The position numbers were made by a program, and so were the translations under genes. 64,000 bases of DNA from Ignavibacteriales bacterium. Lineage in GTDB: Bacteria; Bacteroidota; Ignavibacteria; Ignavibacteriales; Ignavibacteriaceae. A model generated the notes under the pieces. The model was not told the DNA's origin. It was given only the letters and a program-made list of their open reading frames with translations, and did not search any database. Below, piece after piece: positions 26,263 through 35,932 of this stretch (position 1 is its first letter; each line of letters begins with the position of its first letter). The stretch lies in contig JADJIH010000023.1 of NCBI GenBank assembly GCA_016707115.1, positions 62,001-126,000 on the forward strand. The letters are read 5' to 3'.

Positions 26263-28528
26263 CAGTTTTGTTTTTTTCTTTAATTCGGATAGTTCAAAAA
26301 GCTGTTCGTTTGGTCCGGATCCCGACGACTACTATAATTTGTTTGATAAAGAATTAATAAAAGTTTCTTTGTTCGAGCCATTTTATCTATCCGAAATGCA
26401 CTTTCATCCTTACGATAATAAAACTCCATTAAACGAACGTACCGCCAATATTTTAGAATGGAGGGAATATTTTGATAATGCTGTAAAAACAGAAGATATT
26501 GATTTGCTAATTTATTCTTCCACGCAGAGCGACATATCTGAGTTCGCTAAATTTTTGAACCATGAAAAAAATACGCTAAAACAAAACCTAAAATCAAACT
26601 CTCTTGTTAAGATGCTTAAGAAAAATCAAAACAAAGATTTTGTTGATTATTTAAGTTTTGCAAAATCGTGCGAAACACAAGTTCAAAACTATGATGTTTC
26701 CTGGGAAGAATCGCTTCAGGATACTATCGCAATGCGAGAACTGATTAAAACCGGATTGTCTTTCTACGAAAAATCCTCCGATGATTATATTAAACTACGA
26801 TATGCTTTTCAAATAGTACGCTTGGCTCATTATCTGGATGATTATAATCTTGGTCTGAATTTATATGATAAATTAACGTCTGCTTTGAACGTAAAAAGTA
26901 TTATTAATTATTGGCTGCTTTCTCACAAAGCAGGGATGTTAAAACTCACCGGGAAATCTGCAGAAGGTAATTATCTTTTTTCCAGAATTTTTGATGAGTG
27001 TCCCAGCAGAAGATTAACTGCCGCAAATAATTTTAAAACCCCTAATCCATCCGATATTAATGCAGTTGTAAATCTTGCTAAAACAGATCGGGAGAAAGAA
27101 GCAATTTGGTTTTTATATGACTATAAAAATAACTGGAGAGAATATTTTAGTTATTCTCCAGAGGGAGGATATTATGATGAGCCCCTTCAGAAGATATATT
27201 CCATCAATCCACATTCAAAATATCTTGAGCTTTGTCTATTCCGAACTTTGATTGCTGCTGAAAGGCGTGTTCTTCCAGACAAATACTATTACTACAATTA
27301 TAATTATATATCAGAGGTTTCTGATTCCGCATATATATCTGATTTTTCTTTATTATATAAAACCATAAACAAAATTAGCATCGAAGAAAAAACAGAAAAA
27401 CCTTATCTGTGGCATTTTGCCAGCGGCTACTTATCGATGCTATTCAAAAAATCTGAATCCGCTCTGGTCTCTTTTGAAAAAGCTGAAAAACAGTGGCCAA
27501 AGAATGACCCGCTATATTTAGACAGACTTAAAATTTGTAAGATTCTTAATAAAATCGAATTGGCAAAAAAACTTGATAAAGATTTTGAAAAGGACATTTT
27601 ACCAGATATGAATTGGTTGAATAATTATTCAGGACTTAACTCTAAAGATGGAATGGTCTATCTTTATTACAAACTTTACTCCAGGTATAAGGCTCAAGGA
27701 AATAATCTATATGCAAATCTTTGTTTGGGCAATTTTAATAGTGGATATGATATAGAAAGTAATCCTTTTAATTATCCGGTGGATGAAATTTACAACTTGA
27801 TGAACGGGACCAATCAAACTGATTTTGAAAATTTTCTTCTACAAAACTATAAATACAACATAAGTGATCTTTTAGAAATACAGGGAACAAAATTTTTAGC
27901 TCAATTTAATTTTGAAGAAGCAATTAAGAAATTTGAGTCTATGAAATCATCAACATTTTCTTTACCTGCAGATCCCTTTTTGATTCATATTAAAGATTGT
28001 CATGATTGTGATTTTTTATTGCCAAAAGAAATAACTTATACTAAGCTTTCCTTCGCTAAAAGAATGGTAGAGTTAAAAAAACTTGCTGAAACTGATAAGA
28101 AAAAAGCTGCGGAATATTATTTTCTTCTTGCAAATGGATATTATAATTTAACACACTTTGGTAATAGCTGGATGGCTGCAGATTATTACCACGATCCTAA
28201 CATTATGTCGTATCTTCCTTACAATAAAGACAATTACTATTTTGATCTCGGCGAGTTTGTTTTACTCGATTGTTCAAAGGCAAAAGAATATTATCAAAAA
28301 GCACTGAGCCTGACAAAAAATAATGAGCTTGCGGCAGAGTGTTGTTTTATGGCTGCAAAGTGTGAACAAAATGATTATTATATAAACCCAAACGCAACTA
28401 ATGTGAAGGTTCCATTAGAATATCGAACACACTTTATTAAGTTGATGCAGAATTATTCCGAAACAAAATTCTTCAAAGAAGCCCTAAAAGAATGTAAATA
28501 CTTTAATTATTTCGTTACTCACAATTAG
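26219..28528 (+). CDS. Large secreted TPR-like protein of unknown function
   Basis: The 769-residue product has a signal segment (MSLKILLIASISSFVFFF; start at ATG 26219 or 26228) followed by SCSFGPDPDDYYNLFDKEL, a conserved-looking Cys/Asp/Tyr motif. Most of the rest is helical with TPR-like pieces (SALVSFEKAEKQWPKNDP, AKEYYQKALSLTKNNELAAECCFMAAKCE; positions ~415-440 and ~695-725). I associate it with a widespread but uncharacterised family of Bacteroidota-type genomes that often follows a gene like 25246. The reading frame overlaps that gene by 44 bases. Likely exported; role unknown. Confidence 0.75.
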   Translation: MAQMSLKILLIASISSFVFFFNSDSSKSCSFGPDPDDYYNLFDKELIKVSLFEPFYLSEMHFHPYDNKTPLNERTANILEWREYFDNAVKTEDIDLLIYSSTQSDISEFAKFLNHEKNTLKQNLKSNSLVKMLKKNQNKDFVDYLSFAKSCETQVQNYDVSWEESLQDTIAMRELIKTGLSFYEKSSDDYIKLRYAFQIVRLAHYLDDYNLGLNLYDKLTSALNVKSIINYWLLSHKAGMLKLTGKSAEGNYLFSRIFDECPSRRLTAANNFKTPNPSDINAVVNLAKTDREKEAIWFLYDYKNNWREYFSYSPEGGYYDEPLQKIYSINPHSKYLELCLFRTLIAAERRVLPDKYYYYNYNYISEVSDSAYISDFSLLYKTINKISIEEKTEKPYLWHFASGYLSMLFKKSESALVSFEKAEKQWPKNDPLYLDRLKICKILNKIELAKKLDKDFEKDILPDMNWLNNYSGLNSKDGMVYLYYKLYSRYKAQGNNLYANLCLGNFNSGYDIESNPFNYPVDEIYNLMNGTNQTDFENFLLQNYKYNISDLLEIQGTKFLAQFNFEEAIKKFESMKSSTFSLPADPFLIHIKDCHDCDFLLPKEITYTKLSFAKRMVELKKLAETDKKKAAEYYFLLANGYYNLTHFGNSWMAADYYHDPNIMSYLPYNKDNYYFDLGEFVLLDCSKAKEYYQKALSLTKNNELAAECCFMAAKCEQNDYYINPNATNVKVPLEYRTHFIKLMQNYSETKFFKEALKECKYFNYFVTHN

Positions 28529-28536
28529 AAAGTTTT

Positions 28537-28905
28537 ATGAAAGAACTTGCAACAATCGGACTTTTAACTTTATCAAACACATTTATGACTTTTGCCTGGT
28601 ACGGTCATCTTAAATTCGCTGAGATGAAATGGTTTAATAAACTTGGATTGGTTTCTATTGTGTTAATCAGTTGGGGAATTGCATTGTTTGAATATTTTTT
28701 TCAGGTTCCGGCAAATCGTATTGGATACAAAGAATTCGGCGGGCCGTTTTCTTTAGTGCAGTTAAAGGTGATTCAGGAAGTTATAACACTTGTTGTGTTT
28801 ACTTTCTTTTCGCTCGCTCTTTTTAAGAATGAAACTTTTAAGTTAAATCATTTTATAGGATTTATATTTTTGATTCTTGCGGTATATTTTATTTTTAAAC
28901 AATAA
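28537..28905 (+). CDS. DUF486/DMT family small membrane protein
   Basis: This 122-residue protein has four predicted membrane segments and the DUF486 pattern: FMTFAWYGHLK near the N-terminus, SWGIALFEYFFQVPANRIGY at ~47-66, and LKVIQEVITLVVF at ~ 78-90. DUF486 members belong to the drug/metabolite transporter superfamily as half-size units. Substrate is unknown. It begins 8 bases after the preceding stop and is 9 bases from the next gene, part of a dense same-strand run. Confidence 0.88.
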   Translation: MKELATIGLLTLSNTFMTFAWYGHLKFAEMKWFNKLGLVSIVLISWGIALFEYFFQVPANRIGYKEFGGPFSLVQLKVIQEVITLVVFTFFSLALFKNETFKLNHFIGFIFLILAVYFIFKQ

Positions 28906-28914
28906 AGTATTTTT

Positions 28915-29499
28915 ATGAAACTAGTGTTCTTCCCAACACAAAAAGATTTAAGAAAGTGGTTTGAAAAAAATCACAAAAAAGAAAAAGAACTTTTTGTTGG
29001 ATATTATAAAGTTTCATCTGGTAAACCTTCTGTAACCTGGTCTGAATCTGTTGATGAAGCACTTTGTTTTGGCTGGATTGACGGAATCCGCAGAAGTGTT
29101 GATGAAGAAAGTTATTGCATACGATTTACACCAAGAAATCCCAAAAGTAATTGGAGTGCAGTAAACATTAAAAAAGTTGAAGATCTAACAAAACTTGGAT
29201 TGATGAAGCCCGAAGGATTAAAAGCTTTTGATTTTTGCAAAGAAGAAAAATCAAAAATCTACGCCTATGAAAATCCAGAGGTTCTGTTTGATAAATCTTC
29301 TGAAAAATTATTTAAAGCAAATAATAAAGCCTGGGTCTTTTATCAAACAACAACTCCGACTTACAGAAAAGTAACAACACGTTGGGTTATGAGTGCAAAG
29401 CAAGAATCGACAAGACTTAAAAGATTAAACGAACTTATTACCGACTGTGCCGCCGGTAGAAATATAAAAGCAATGAGTTACGGAAAGAAACAAAAATGA
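28915..29499 (+). CDS. YdeI/OmpD-associated family protein
   Basis: The 194-residue protein shows the family hallmarks: LRKWFEKNHKKEKELFVGYYK near the N-terminus, the SVDEALCFGWIDGIRR motif at residues ~45-61, FTPRNPKSNWSAVN at ~72-85, and a C-terminal basic segment. Members are annotated as bacteriocin-protection or YdeI proteins; the biochemical activity is unclear. Its stop overlaps the next start (ATGA), so it is translationally coupled to the cupin gene. Confidence 0.88.
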   Translation: MKLVFFPTQKDLRKWFEKNHKKEKELFVGYYKVSSGKPSVTWSESVDEALCFGWIDGIRRSVDEESYCIRFTPRNPKSNWSAVNIKKVEDLTKLGLMKPEGLKAFDFCKEEKSKIYAYENPEVLFDKSSEKLFKANNKAWVFYQTTTPTYRKVTTRWVMSAKQESTRLKRLNELITDCAAGRNIKAMSYGKKQK

Positions 29500-29834
29500 A
29501 AATACCTTTTCAATTAATTGATTGGAAAACCATTTCCAAAGAAGAACATATTGGAGAAACCGGAACATCATTTTGGCAAACTTTACAATATAATGGTTTA
29601 CGTGTTCGCATTGTTGAGTACAGCGCGGGTTATCTTGCTGATCATTGGTGTAAAAAAGGACACATTGTTCATTGTCTTGAAGGTGAAGTTTTAAATGAAC
29701 AGGAAAATGGCGAGAAACATTTACTAAAGACCGGAATGACTTACATCGTTTCGGATGATATGAGTTCTCATCGTTCCGTTGCAAAAGAAAATGTTAAACT
29801 ACTAATTATAGATGGTGATTTTCTTAAATCGTAA
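29496..29834 (+). CDS. DHCW-motif cupin-fold protein
   Basis: The 112-residue protein contains the DHWC motif in YLADHWCKKGHIVHCLEGE (residues ~49-67), which names this small cupin family; the conserved His/Cys and the downstream His (SSHRSV) are probable metal ligands. It is a single-domain cytosolic cupin of unknown substrate, coupled by a 4-base overlap to the YdeI-like gene. Confidence 0.85.
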   Translation: MKIPFQLIDWKTISKEEHIGETGTSFWQTLQYNGLRVRIVEYSAGYLADHWCKKGHIVHCLEGEVLNEQENGEKHLLKTGMTYIVSDDMSSHRSVAKENVKLLIIDGDFLKS

Positions 29835-29839
29835 AATTG

Positions 29840-30328
29840 ATGATAAAACTCGAACCATTTACAAGGCTTGATTTTAATAGAATAATTTCCTGGATTGAAA
29901 GCGAAGAAGATTTAATTCAATTCGCTGGCCCTGCGTTTACTTTTCCCTTAACCGAAGATCAGTTATATAAATATTTAGAAAACCAAAACACAAACGCTTA
30001 CAAAATAGTTGAGCTGTCCTCCCAAAAGGTAATTGGACATTGCGAGATTTACCTAAGTGAAACTTCGGCTAAACTTTGCAGAATTTTAATTGGTAATAAA
30101 TCTTTTCGTGGAAAAGGCTTCGGGCTTCATGCTGTTAATCTTATGCTTAATAAGTGTTTTAATGAATTTAATTATTCCTTGGTGGAGCTTAATGTTTATG
30201 ATTGGAATATTGGAGCAATAAAATGTTACAAAAAAGCTGGATTTGTTGTAAACCCTGAAAAATCAAAAACAATAGAAGTAAACAACAAAATCTGGACCTC
30301 TATAAATATGTTTATCAAAAAATCGTAG
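29840..30328 (+). CDS. GNAT family N-acetyltransferase
   Basis: Start ATG at 29840 gives 162 residues. The acetyl-CoA binding signature is visible as RGKGFGLHAVNLML (Q/RxxGxG/A type, residues ~92-105), followed by ELNVYDWNIGAIKCYKKAGF, the standard GNAT C-terminal block. It resembles RimJ/RimL-type acetyltransferases; the acceptor substrate is not known. A second GNAT gene starts 3 bases after its stop. Confidence 0.88.
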   Translation: MIKLEPFTRLDFNRIISWIESEEDLIQFAGPAFTFPLTEDQLYKYLENQNTNAYKIVELSSQKVIGHCEIYLSETSAKLCRILIGNKSFRGKGFGLHAVNLMLNKCFNEFNYSLVELNVYDWNIGAIKCYKKAGFVVNPEKSKTIEVNNKIWTSINMFIKKS

Positions 30329-30331
30329 ATA

Positions 30332-30886
30332 ATGCAAAAAAACTTTAGTCCTTTCCCAGTGCTAAAAACCGAAAGATTAGTTTTAAGAAAGCTTTCGCTT
30401 GATGATGCTGAAGAAATATTTTTTCTTCGTTCAGATGAAAAAGTTAACAAATACCTTGATAGACCAAGGGCAACCTCAATTGAGGACGCACATAATTTTA
30501 TTAACAAAACAAACCATGCCATTGAAAATAATGAGTGTATTGATTGGGCAATAACTTTTAAAGATGATTCCGGGCTAATCGGCTCAATTTGTTTGTGGAA
30601 TTTAAATGAAGAGGAAAATAAAGCCGAAGTTGGTTATGAACTGCTTCCCGATTTTCAAGGAAAAGGAATTGCACAAGAAGCGTTGTCTGCTGTTATTACT
30701 TTTGGATTTGAGGTGATGAAACTTAAAACAATAGAAGCGTATACCCACAAGGAAAATCTTAAATCAACAAAACTATTAGAGAAGTTTAATTTTAAAAGAG
30801 ATTTGGCAGCCGAATCCAAAATTGATTTTTCTGTTGATAACCAGGATACTGTTGTTTTTAGTTTGTGGAAAGAGAAAAGAAATTAA
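30332..30886 (+). CDS. GNAT family N-acetyltransferase (RimJ/RimL-like)
   Basis: The 184-residue protein starts FPVLKTERLVLRKLSLDDAEEIF, the classic beginning of the Acetyltransf_3 (RimJ/RimL) group, and has the acyl-CoA loop DFQGKGIAQEALSAV at ~111-125 and a terminal block TIEAYTHKENLKSTKLLEKFNF. Adjacent to a second, more distant GNAT. Its end overlaps by 4 bases the stop of the convergent beta-mannosidase gene. Confidence 0.88.
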   Translation: MQKNFSPFPVLKTERLVLRKLSLDDAEEIFFLRSDEKVNKYLDRPRATSIEDAHNFINKTNHAIENNECIDWAITFKDDSGLIGSICLWNLNEEENKAEVGYELLPDFQGKGIAQEALSAVITFGFEVMKLKTIEAYTHKENLKSTKLLEKFNFKRDLAAESKIDFSVDNQDTVVFSLWKEKRN

Positions 30887-33402
30887 TTCTTCTTTCTCAG
30901 TGTATCCCACAATGAAAATGTTGTAAACGAAATGCTTTCAATATCTTTATCCGGATAAAATTCTATTGCCTTTTCTTCTCCCGGAATTAGATCAAAATAA
31001 TTATCGGAATATTTTCCATTAACACTGCAATCCACAAAAACATTTTTAGCCAATACATCACTTAATAATACAATCAAAAAATGATCCTCTTCTTTTTCTA
31101 TTGATATTTTTATTTCCGGTTTGAAAAGACTCAGATCTTTAGGTTTTACAAAATAAAAATTCTTCTGGCTAATGTGTTCATTACCATCAAATCTTATGTT
31201 TAGAAAAAGATTATTTAAATCAGTAAAGTTATATTGTGTTATATCGATACTTTTAAGAATTTCTTTACTATCCGGTTTAATCTTGCAATATTCTTGAGCT
31301 TCCAAAATTTTCCGTCCTTTTAAATTGAACATTTGCATATTTAAATACCCGACAATCCATTCGTCTTTATCGTTTACCATGTATATGTTTAATAAGTTGT
31401 CATTTCTTTCTAAAGATAGTATGATAGGCTCGAAGCTCTTTTTAGCAAAATACTGAAGAGCTTTCCATCTTCCCTCATAATCAATCCCTGACCAGGAAAT
31501 TGAAGGCCAACAATCGTTTAACTGCCAGTATAGTGAACCCATACAATATGGTTTTGCTCTCCGATGTGCTTCTATTCCTGTTGCAATACCTTCTGCTTGT
31601 AAAAGCTGATTAACATATATGAGGTGAGCAAAATTTTTCGGAACAACGTAATCACGCTCCATATATTTTTTAATCAGTTCGTTTCCTTTAGGATGCTTCT
31701 GGTGATTCTGAAGTATATGAGAATCATAGTTCAAATCTTTTTCATCAAACCAATTAGAAAGTGTTTTTAGCGATGGATAAGACTGAAAACCAAACTCACT
31801 CATAAATCTTGGAACTTTCCTTTCATATGTTTCAAAAGGTTCCTCATCATGCCACACACCCCAATAATGTGAATCCCCTTCAAACTGGCTGCGTTTGTCC
31901 CCTCTTCCAAATTGCGGTGATGATGGCCAATATGAAATATTCGACGAATTTACTTCAACGAGTTCAGGCAACAATTGATGAAATATTTTATAATAATCAT
32001 CTGTCATTTTTGTCTGTTGATCAATAGAGTATTTGTTTTTCCAGCCCCAATTAACCCAAGCTTCTGCTATTTCATTGTTGCCGCAGAATAATGCAACCGA
32101 AGGATGATTGCGCAGTCTTTTAATTTGTTCCTCAGCTTCTGTCTGAATGTTGCTTAACATTGATGAGTCCGCTGGATACATTCCGTTGGCAAACATAAAA
32201 TCCTGCCAGACAAGAATCCCCTTTTCATCACATAAATCATAAAAAATATCATGTTCATAAATTCCGCCACCCCAAACACGCAGCATATTCATATTTGATT
32301 CTACAACATCATTTAATAATCTTTCATATTTATTCGAATCAATTTCATTCCCTAAAATTTGTTGTGGTATATAGTTTGCTCCTTTCATAAAAACAGGAAT
32401 GTCATTTACTTTAAAGTAAAATGATTTGCCGTAAGAATCTTTTTCCTGTATTAGCTCTATTGTTCTTAATCCAATTTTCTTTGTAATCGTCTGAACACCA
32501 AAATCATTATGTATTAACGAGCAATCAATCTTGTAAAGTTTTTGATCTCCCAATCCATTTGGCCACCATAAATCTGGATAATCAATTTCAAGTTTAACAT
32601 CAATAGATTGGACTCCTGTTTCTGTCATTAATTTTTGCTTGTTGCCATAAACAAATAAAGTAATCTCGTCCGGTTTTGTAGAATTGATTTCAAACTTTGC
32701 TGTTAAATATGCCTTTCTTTCGGTAAGAGAATCCTGAATTATAAATACATCTTTTAATCTTGGTCCATTCCAGCCAATGAGCTTAACCCGTTTCCATATT
32801 CCCGAAGTAATAATGCGTGGTCCCCAATCCCAGCCATAAACATATGCTGCTTTTCTGGTAAATATTCTCGAGTCGCTTGGCGGTTGAAATCCATATTCTT
32901 TGGCTTTTTGATTTTCTATTTCAAACGGAGAAAGAACCATAATCTTTAATTTATTATTCGCGGTTTTTAGTATTGATTTAACATCGACTTTCCATTGCCT
33001 GAATTGATTGTCGGTTTGAAGAATTAGTTTTTCGTTAAGAGAAACCTCTGAATAAGTATCGATACCCTCAAAAACTAATTCTTGATTTTCTTTTAATAGG
33101 AAAGAAGAATCAACATCAAATTCTTTTTCGTAAACCCAGTCCTTTTTAGCAACCCATTGTGTGCCTTTTTCATTATCACCAAAGAATGGGTGCTCCATTA
33201 CTCTGTTTTTATATAAATCGGAATGAACTTCATTCGGGATGTTTGTTATAAATTGAATGGAATCATTTTCAGATGTAACCTGCCATTTATCGTTCAATGA
33301 AATTTGTATTGTTGATGTTTCCAAAATTCCTCCGCAGGAATAAAACAGTAAGACTGTCGTTATAAAAAAAACTGCTTTTAATAATCTTTGTTGCATCAAC
33401 AA
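30883..33402 (-). CDS. Glycoside hydrolase family 2 beta-mannosidase (lipoprotein)
   Basis: The 839-residue enzyme has a lipoprotein-type signal (LLKAVFFITTVLLFYSC, Cys at 23). It carries the GH2 sandwich, immunoglobulin-like and TIM-barrel domains. Signature pieces are GWDWGPRIITSGIW, the acid/base Glu in CGNNEIAEAW (E444) and the nucleophile Glu in MSEFGFQSYPS (E536). The WQLNDCWPSISWSGIDYEGRWK segment (broken here as ~640-661) is typical of beta-mannosidases. It should remove terminal beta-mannose from glycans at the outer membrane or in the periplasm. It follows an alpha/beta-hydrolase gene by 16 bases. Confidence 0.93.
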   Translation of the reverse strand: MLMQQRLLKAVFFITTVLLFYSCGGILETSTIQISLNDKWQVTSENDSIQFITNIPNEVHSDLYKNRVMEHPFFGDNEKGTQWVAKKDWVYEKEFDVDSSFLLKENQELVFEGIDTYSEVSLNEKLILQTDNQFRQWKVDVKSILKTANNKLKIMVLSPFEIENQKAKEYGFQPPSDSRIFTRKAAYVYGWDWGPRIITSGIWKRVKLIGWNGPRLKDVFIIQDSLTERKAYLTAKFEINSTKPDEITLFVYGNKQKLMTETGVQSIDVKLEIDYPDLWWPNGLGDQKLYKIDCSLIHNDFGVQTITKKIGLRTIELIQEKDSYGKSFYFKVNDIPVFMKGANYIPQQILGNEIDSNKYERLLNDVVESNMNMLRVWGGGIYEHDIFYDLCDEKGILVWQDFMFANGMYPADSSMLSNIQTEAEEQIKRLRNHPSVALFCGNNEIAEAWVNWGWKNKYSIDQQTKMTDDYYKIFHQLLPELVEVNSSNISYWPSSPQFGRGDKRSQFEGDSHYWGVWHDEEPFETYERKVPRFMSEFGFQSYPSLKTLSNWFDEKDLNYDSHILQNHQKHPKGNELIKKYMERDYVVPKNFAHLIYVNQLLQAEGIATGIEAHRRAKPYCMGSLYWQLNDCWPSISWSGIDYEGRWKALQYFAKKSFEPIILSLERNDNLLNIYMVNDKDEWIVGYLNMQMFNLKGRKILEAQEYCKIKPDSKEILKSIDITQYNFTDLNNLFLNIRFDGNEHISQKNFYFVKPKDLSLFKPEIKISIEKEEDHFLIVLLSDVLAKNVFVDCSVNGKYSDNYFDLIPGEEKAIEFYPDKDIESISFTTFSLWDTLRKKN

Positions 33403-33418
33403 TTCTGCGATAACCTTT

Positions 33419-34207
33419 CTATAACTTATTTAAAAAATCTCTAAGAGCTATATTTACTTCTTCCGGGTTTTCAATTGGACTCATATGTCCGCTGTTTTTT
33501 ATGACTACATACTCAGCACCATTAATTTTTTCTGCAAGAGGTTTCATTACTGCTGGCGGAGTTAATGCATCATGCTCGCCACAAATAATTAAAGCAGGAA
33601 TTTTAACATTACTTAAATATTCTGTTGTGTCGTTCCGACTAAGCATAGCAAGCAAAGAGCCTTTAACTCCAACTGGATCGAAGCCTGAAGATTTTGCAAT
33701 TCGTTTTTTAAATTCTTCTTTGTTGTGTTGTTTGTAGTTATCGCCAAAACAATTTGTTATAAAATCTTTTGCAAACGGAGCCAGACCTTCTGTGTTTATT
33801 CTTTTAATCGCTGCAGCACGTTTTAACTTTCCTTCGTTATTATCTGCTTCGGACTTTGTATCACATAAAATTACAGCAGAAAATTTTTCTTCCATTCTTT
33901 CTAATGCACGGAAAGAAATATAGCCGCCCATCGAAAGTCCGCATAGAATTGGTTTATCTAATTTTAACTCATTTATAATTGTTTCTAAATCATCAACAAA
34001 ATATTCCATTGTGTGTTGTCCATCGCCAACTGGAGATTCGCCAAGTCCGCGAATATCATACGTAACGCAAAAGTATTTTTCACTTAACTCATCAATTTGT
34101 GCTTTCCACATTGTATGATCATACGGGAATCCGTGTAAAAATATTATTGATTTGTTCTTGCTGTTTCCTTCAAAATAAACAGATAGGCCACTAATTGTTT
34201 CTTTCAT
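33419..34207 (-). CDS. Alpha/beta-hydrolase
   Basis: The 262-residue cytosolic enzyme has the nucleophile elbow GLSMGG (Ser92), an oxyanion-hole HGFPYD at 25-30, Asp in CGEHDALTPP, and His in NSGHMSPIENPEEV near residue 241. The layout is that of 3-oxoadipate enol-lactonase/BioH-like esterases, but the substrate cannot be named. It is upstream of, and probably co-transcribed with, the beta-mannosidase gene. Confidence 0.9.
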   Translation of the reverse strand: MKETISGLSVYFEGNSKNKSIIFLHGFPYDHTMWKAQIDELSEKYFCVTYDIRGLGESPVGDGQHTMEYFVDDLETIINELKLDKPILCGLSMGGYISFRALERMEEKFSAVILCDTKSEADNNEGKLKRAAAIKRINTEGLAPFAKDFITNCFGDNYKQHNKEEFKKRIAKSSGFDPVGVKGSLLAMLSRNDTTEYLSNVKIPALIICGEHDALTPPAVMKPLAEKINGAEYVVIKNSGHMSPIENPEEVNIALRDFLNKL

Positions 34208-34337
34208 TTATATTTCCTTTAATTATAAACTCTTTGTTCCATTTTCGTTATTCATAATACGCTTTTTAAATATTCGGGTGCAAATTAATTCTTTAAACCT
34301 TATTATTCACTCAGTAATTTTCTTTTTTCTATTCTTT

Positions 34338-34407
34338 GTCACGTTGAGCTTGTCGAAATGTGACATTCGATTTTACAACCGTCATCCTTCGACAAGCTCA
34401 GGATGAC
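34338..34407. repeat. Pair of inverted REP-like hairpin elements
   Basis: Two 27-base units, 34338-34364 and 34381-34407, are inverted copies of one another around a 16-base spacer. Both carry the core GAGCTTGTCGAA (or its complement TTCGACAAGCTC) and can fold as a hairpin with 8-bp ends (GTCATCCT/AGGATGAC in the second). The stem bases differ between copies but keep pairing, so they covary. This is the REP/IR-type repeat frequently scattered through bacterial intergenic regions. No transposase is adjacent. The pair lies 17 bases before the glgA start codon. Confidence 0.8.
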
Positions 34408-34424
34408 AAATAGCAGATTAAAAA

Positions 34425-35891
34425 ATGAAAATAGCATTTGTTACAACTGAGTGCGTTCCATACGCAAAAACAGGCGGCCTTGCTGATGTTGCCGGTTCAC
34501 TACCTAAAGCATTAGAAAAACTTGGATGCGAAGTAAAAATATTTCTACCAAAGTATAATTCAATCGATGAATTAAAACATGGGTTGCGTTACAACTGGAA
34601 AGTTGGAGAAATGGTTGTTCGCGTTAATGGAATTGATAGATCTGTGCATTTACATCAGGCAAAACTTCCTAACTCAAATGTTGAGGTAAACTTTATTGAT
34701 TGCCCGCATTATTTTTATCGTGATGCAATTTACACAAACGATATGGATGAAGATGAAAGATTTATTCTTTTCAGTAAAGGCGTTATCGAAACTTTGCAAA
34801 GATTTAATTGGGCGCCGGATATTATTCATTGCAACGATTGGCAAACAGGTTTAATTCCGCTTTTTATAAAAGATAATTATAACTGGGATAGAATGTTTGA
34901 TAAAACCTCTACGGTTTTTACAATCCATAACATTGGCTACCAGGGAAGATTTTCTAAATCCACTTTATTTGCGGCTGAGATTCGTGGTGATTTGTATTAT
35001 CCAAACGGACCTGTTGAATATGAAAACTCAGTTTCATTTATGAAAACAGGAATTGTTTTTTCCGATATCATTAACACAGTAAGCAACAAATATTCTCACG
35101 AAATTTTAACAGAAGAATACGGCGCTGGTTTACATCATATACTTAACACAAGGAAAGATGATGTTTTTGGAATTTTAAACGGCGTTGATTACGATGAATG
35201 GCATCCTGAAACAGATAAATTTCTTCCGTATAAATTTTCCGCAAAAGATCTTTCTGGCAAAACAAAAAATAAAAAGTTTTTGATGGAACATTTTCATCTT
35301 CCTTTTGATGAAAACAGACCTTTGATTGGAGTTGTATCAAGACTCGTTATGCAAAAAGGATTTGATATTTTTTCTGAAGCAATTTATGATTTGATGAAAC
35401 TTGATGCGCAGTACATTATTCTTGGCAGCGGCGAAGAAAAATATGAAAAATTTTTCCGAACATTGCCGCATCTTTTCCCCGGTAAGATTGGAACTTACAT
35501 TGGCTACAACGATGAACTTTCTCATTTAATTGAAGCTGGCGCAGATATTTTTATAATGGCATCACGATACGAACCATGTGGACTTAACCAGATTTACAGT
35601 TTAAAATATGGAACTGTTCCTGTTGTTAGAAAAACCGGCGGACTTGCAGATACAGTAAAAGATTGGGATGAAGAAAATTATTTTGGATTTGATCACGGAA
35701 CAGGATTTTCTTTTTACGATTACACAAGCTTTGCGCTTTCAACTTCTGTTGAGCGCGCAGTAAATGTTTACAAACAAAAAGACATCTGGAAAAAAATCCA
35801 GCATAACGGAATGAAACAAGATTTTAGCTGGAAAAAATCTGCAGAAAAATATATGGAGCTTTATAAGTTGGCTATCGAGAAAAAATCGTAG
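34425..35891 (+). CDS. glgA: Glycogen synthase (ADP-glucose:glucan glucosyltransferase)
   Basis: The 488-residue GT5 enzyme begins MKIAFVTTECVPYAKTGGLADV, with the ADP-glucose-binding KTGGL at residues 15-19. The C-terminal Rossmann domain contains the catalytic segment SRYEPCGLNQIYSLKYG and the second KTGGL-like motif (RKTGGLADTV). It elongates alpha-1,4-glucan from ADP-glucose. No glgC/glgB is in the window. The start lies close behind a REP-like inverted repeat. Confidence 0.97.
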   Translation: MKIAFVTTECVPYAKTGGLADVAGSLPKALEKLGCEVKIFLPKYNSIDELKHGLRYNWKVGEMVVRVNGIDRSVHLHQAKLPNSNVEVNFIDCPHYFYRDAIYTNDMDEDERFILFSKGVIETLQRFNWAPDIIHCNDWQTGLIPLFIKDNYNWDRMFDKTSTVFTIHNIGYQGRFSKSTLFAAEIRGDLYYPNGPVEYENSVSFMKTGIVFSDIINTVSNKYSHEILTEEYGAGLHHILNTRKDDVFGILNGVDYDEWHPETDKFLPYKFSAKDLSGKTKNKKFLMEHFHLPFDENRPLIGVVSRLVMQKGFDIFSEAIYDLMKLDAQYIILGSGEEKYEKFFRTLPHLFPGKIGTYIGYNDELSHLIEAGADIFIMASRYEPCGLNQIYSLKYGTVPVVRKTGGLADTVKDWDEENYFGFDHGTGFSFYDYTSFALSTSVERAVNVYKQKDIWKKIQHNGMKQDFSWKKSAEKYMELYKLAIEKKS

Positions 35892-35932
35892 CAATCTGTC
35901 TTATTGTGTTTAAAAATTATTAAAGCTTAAAT

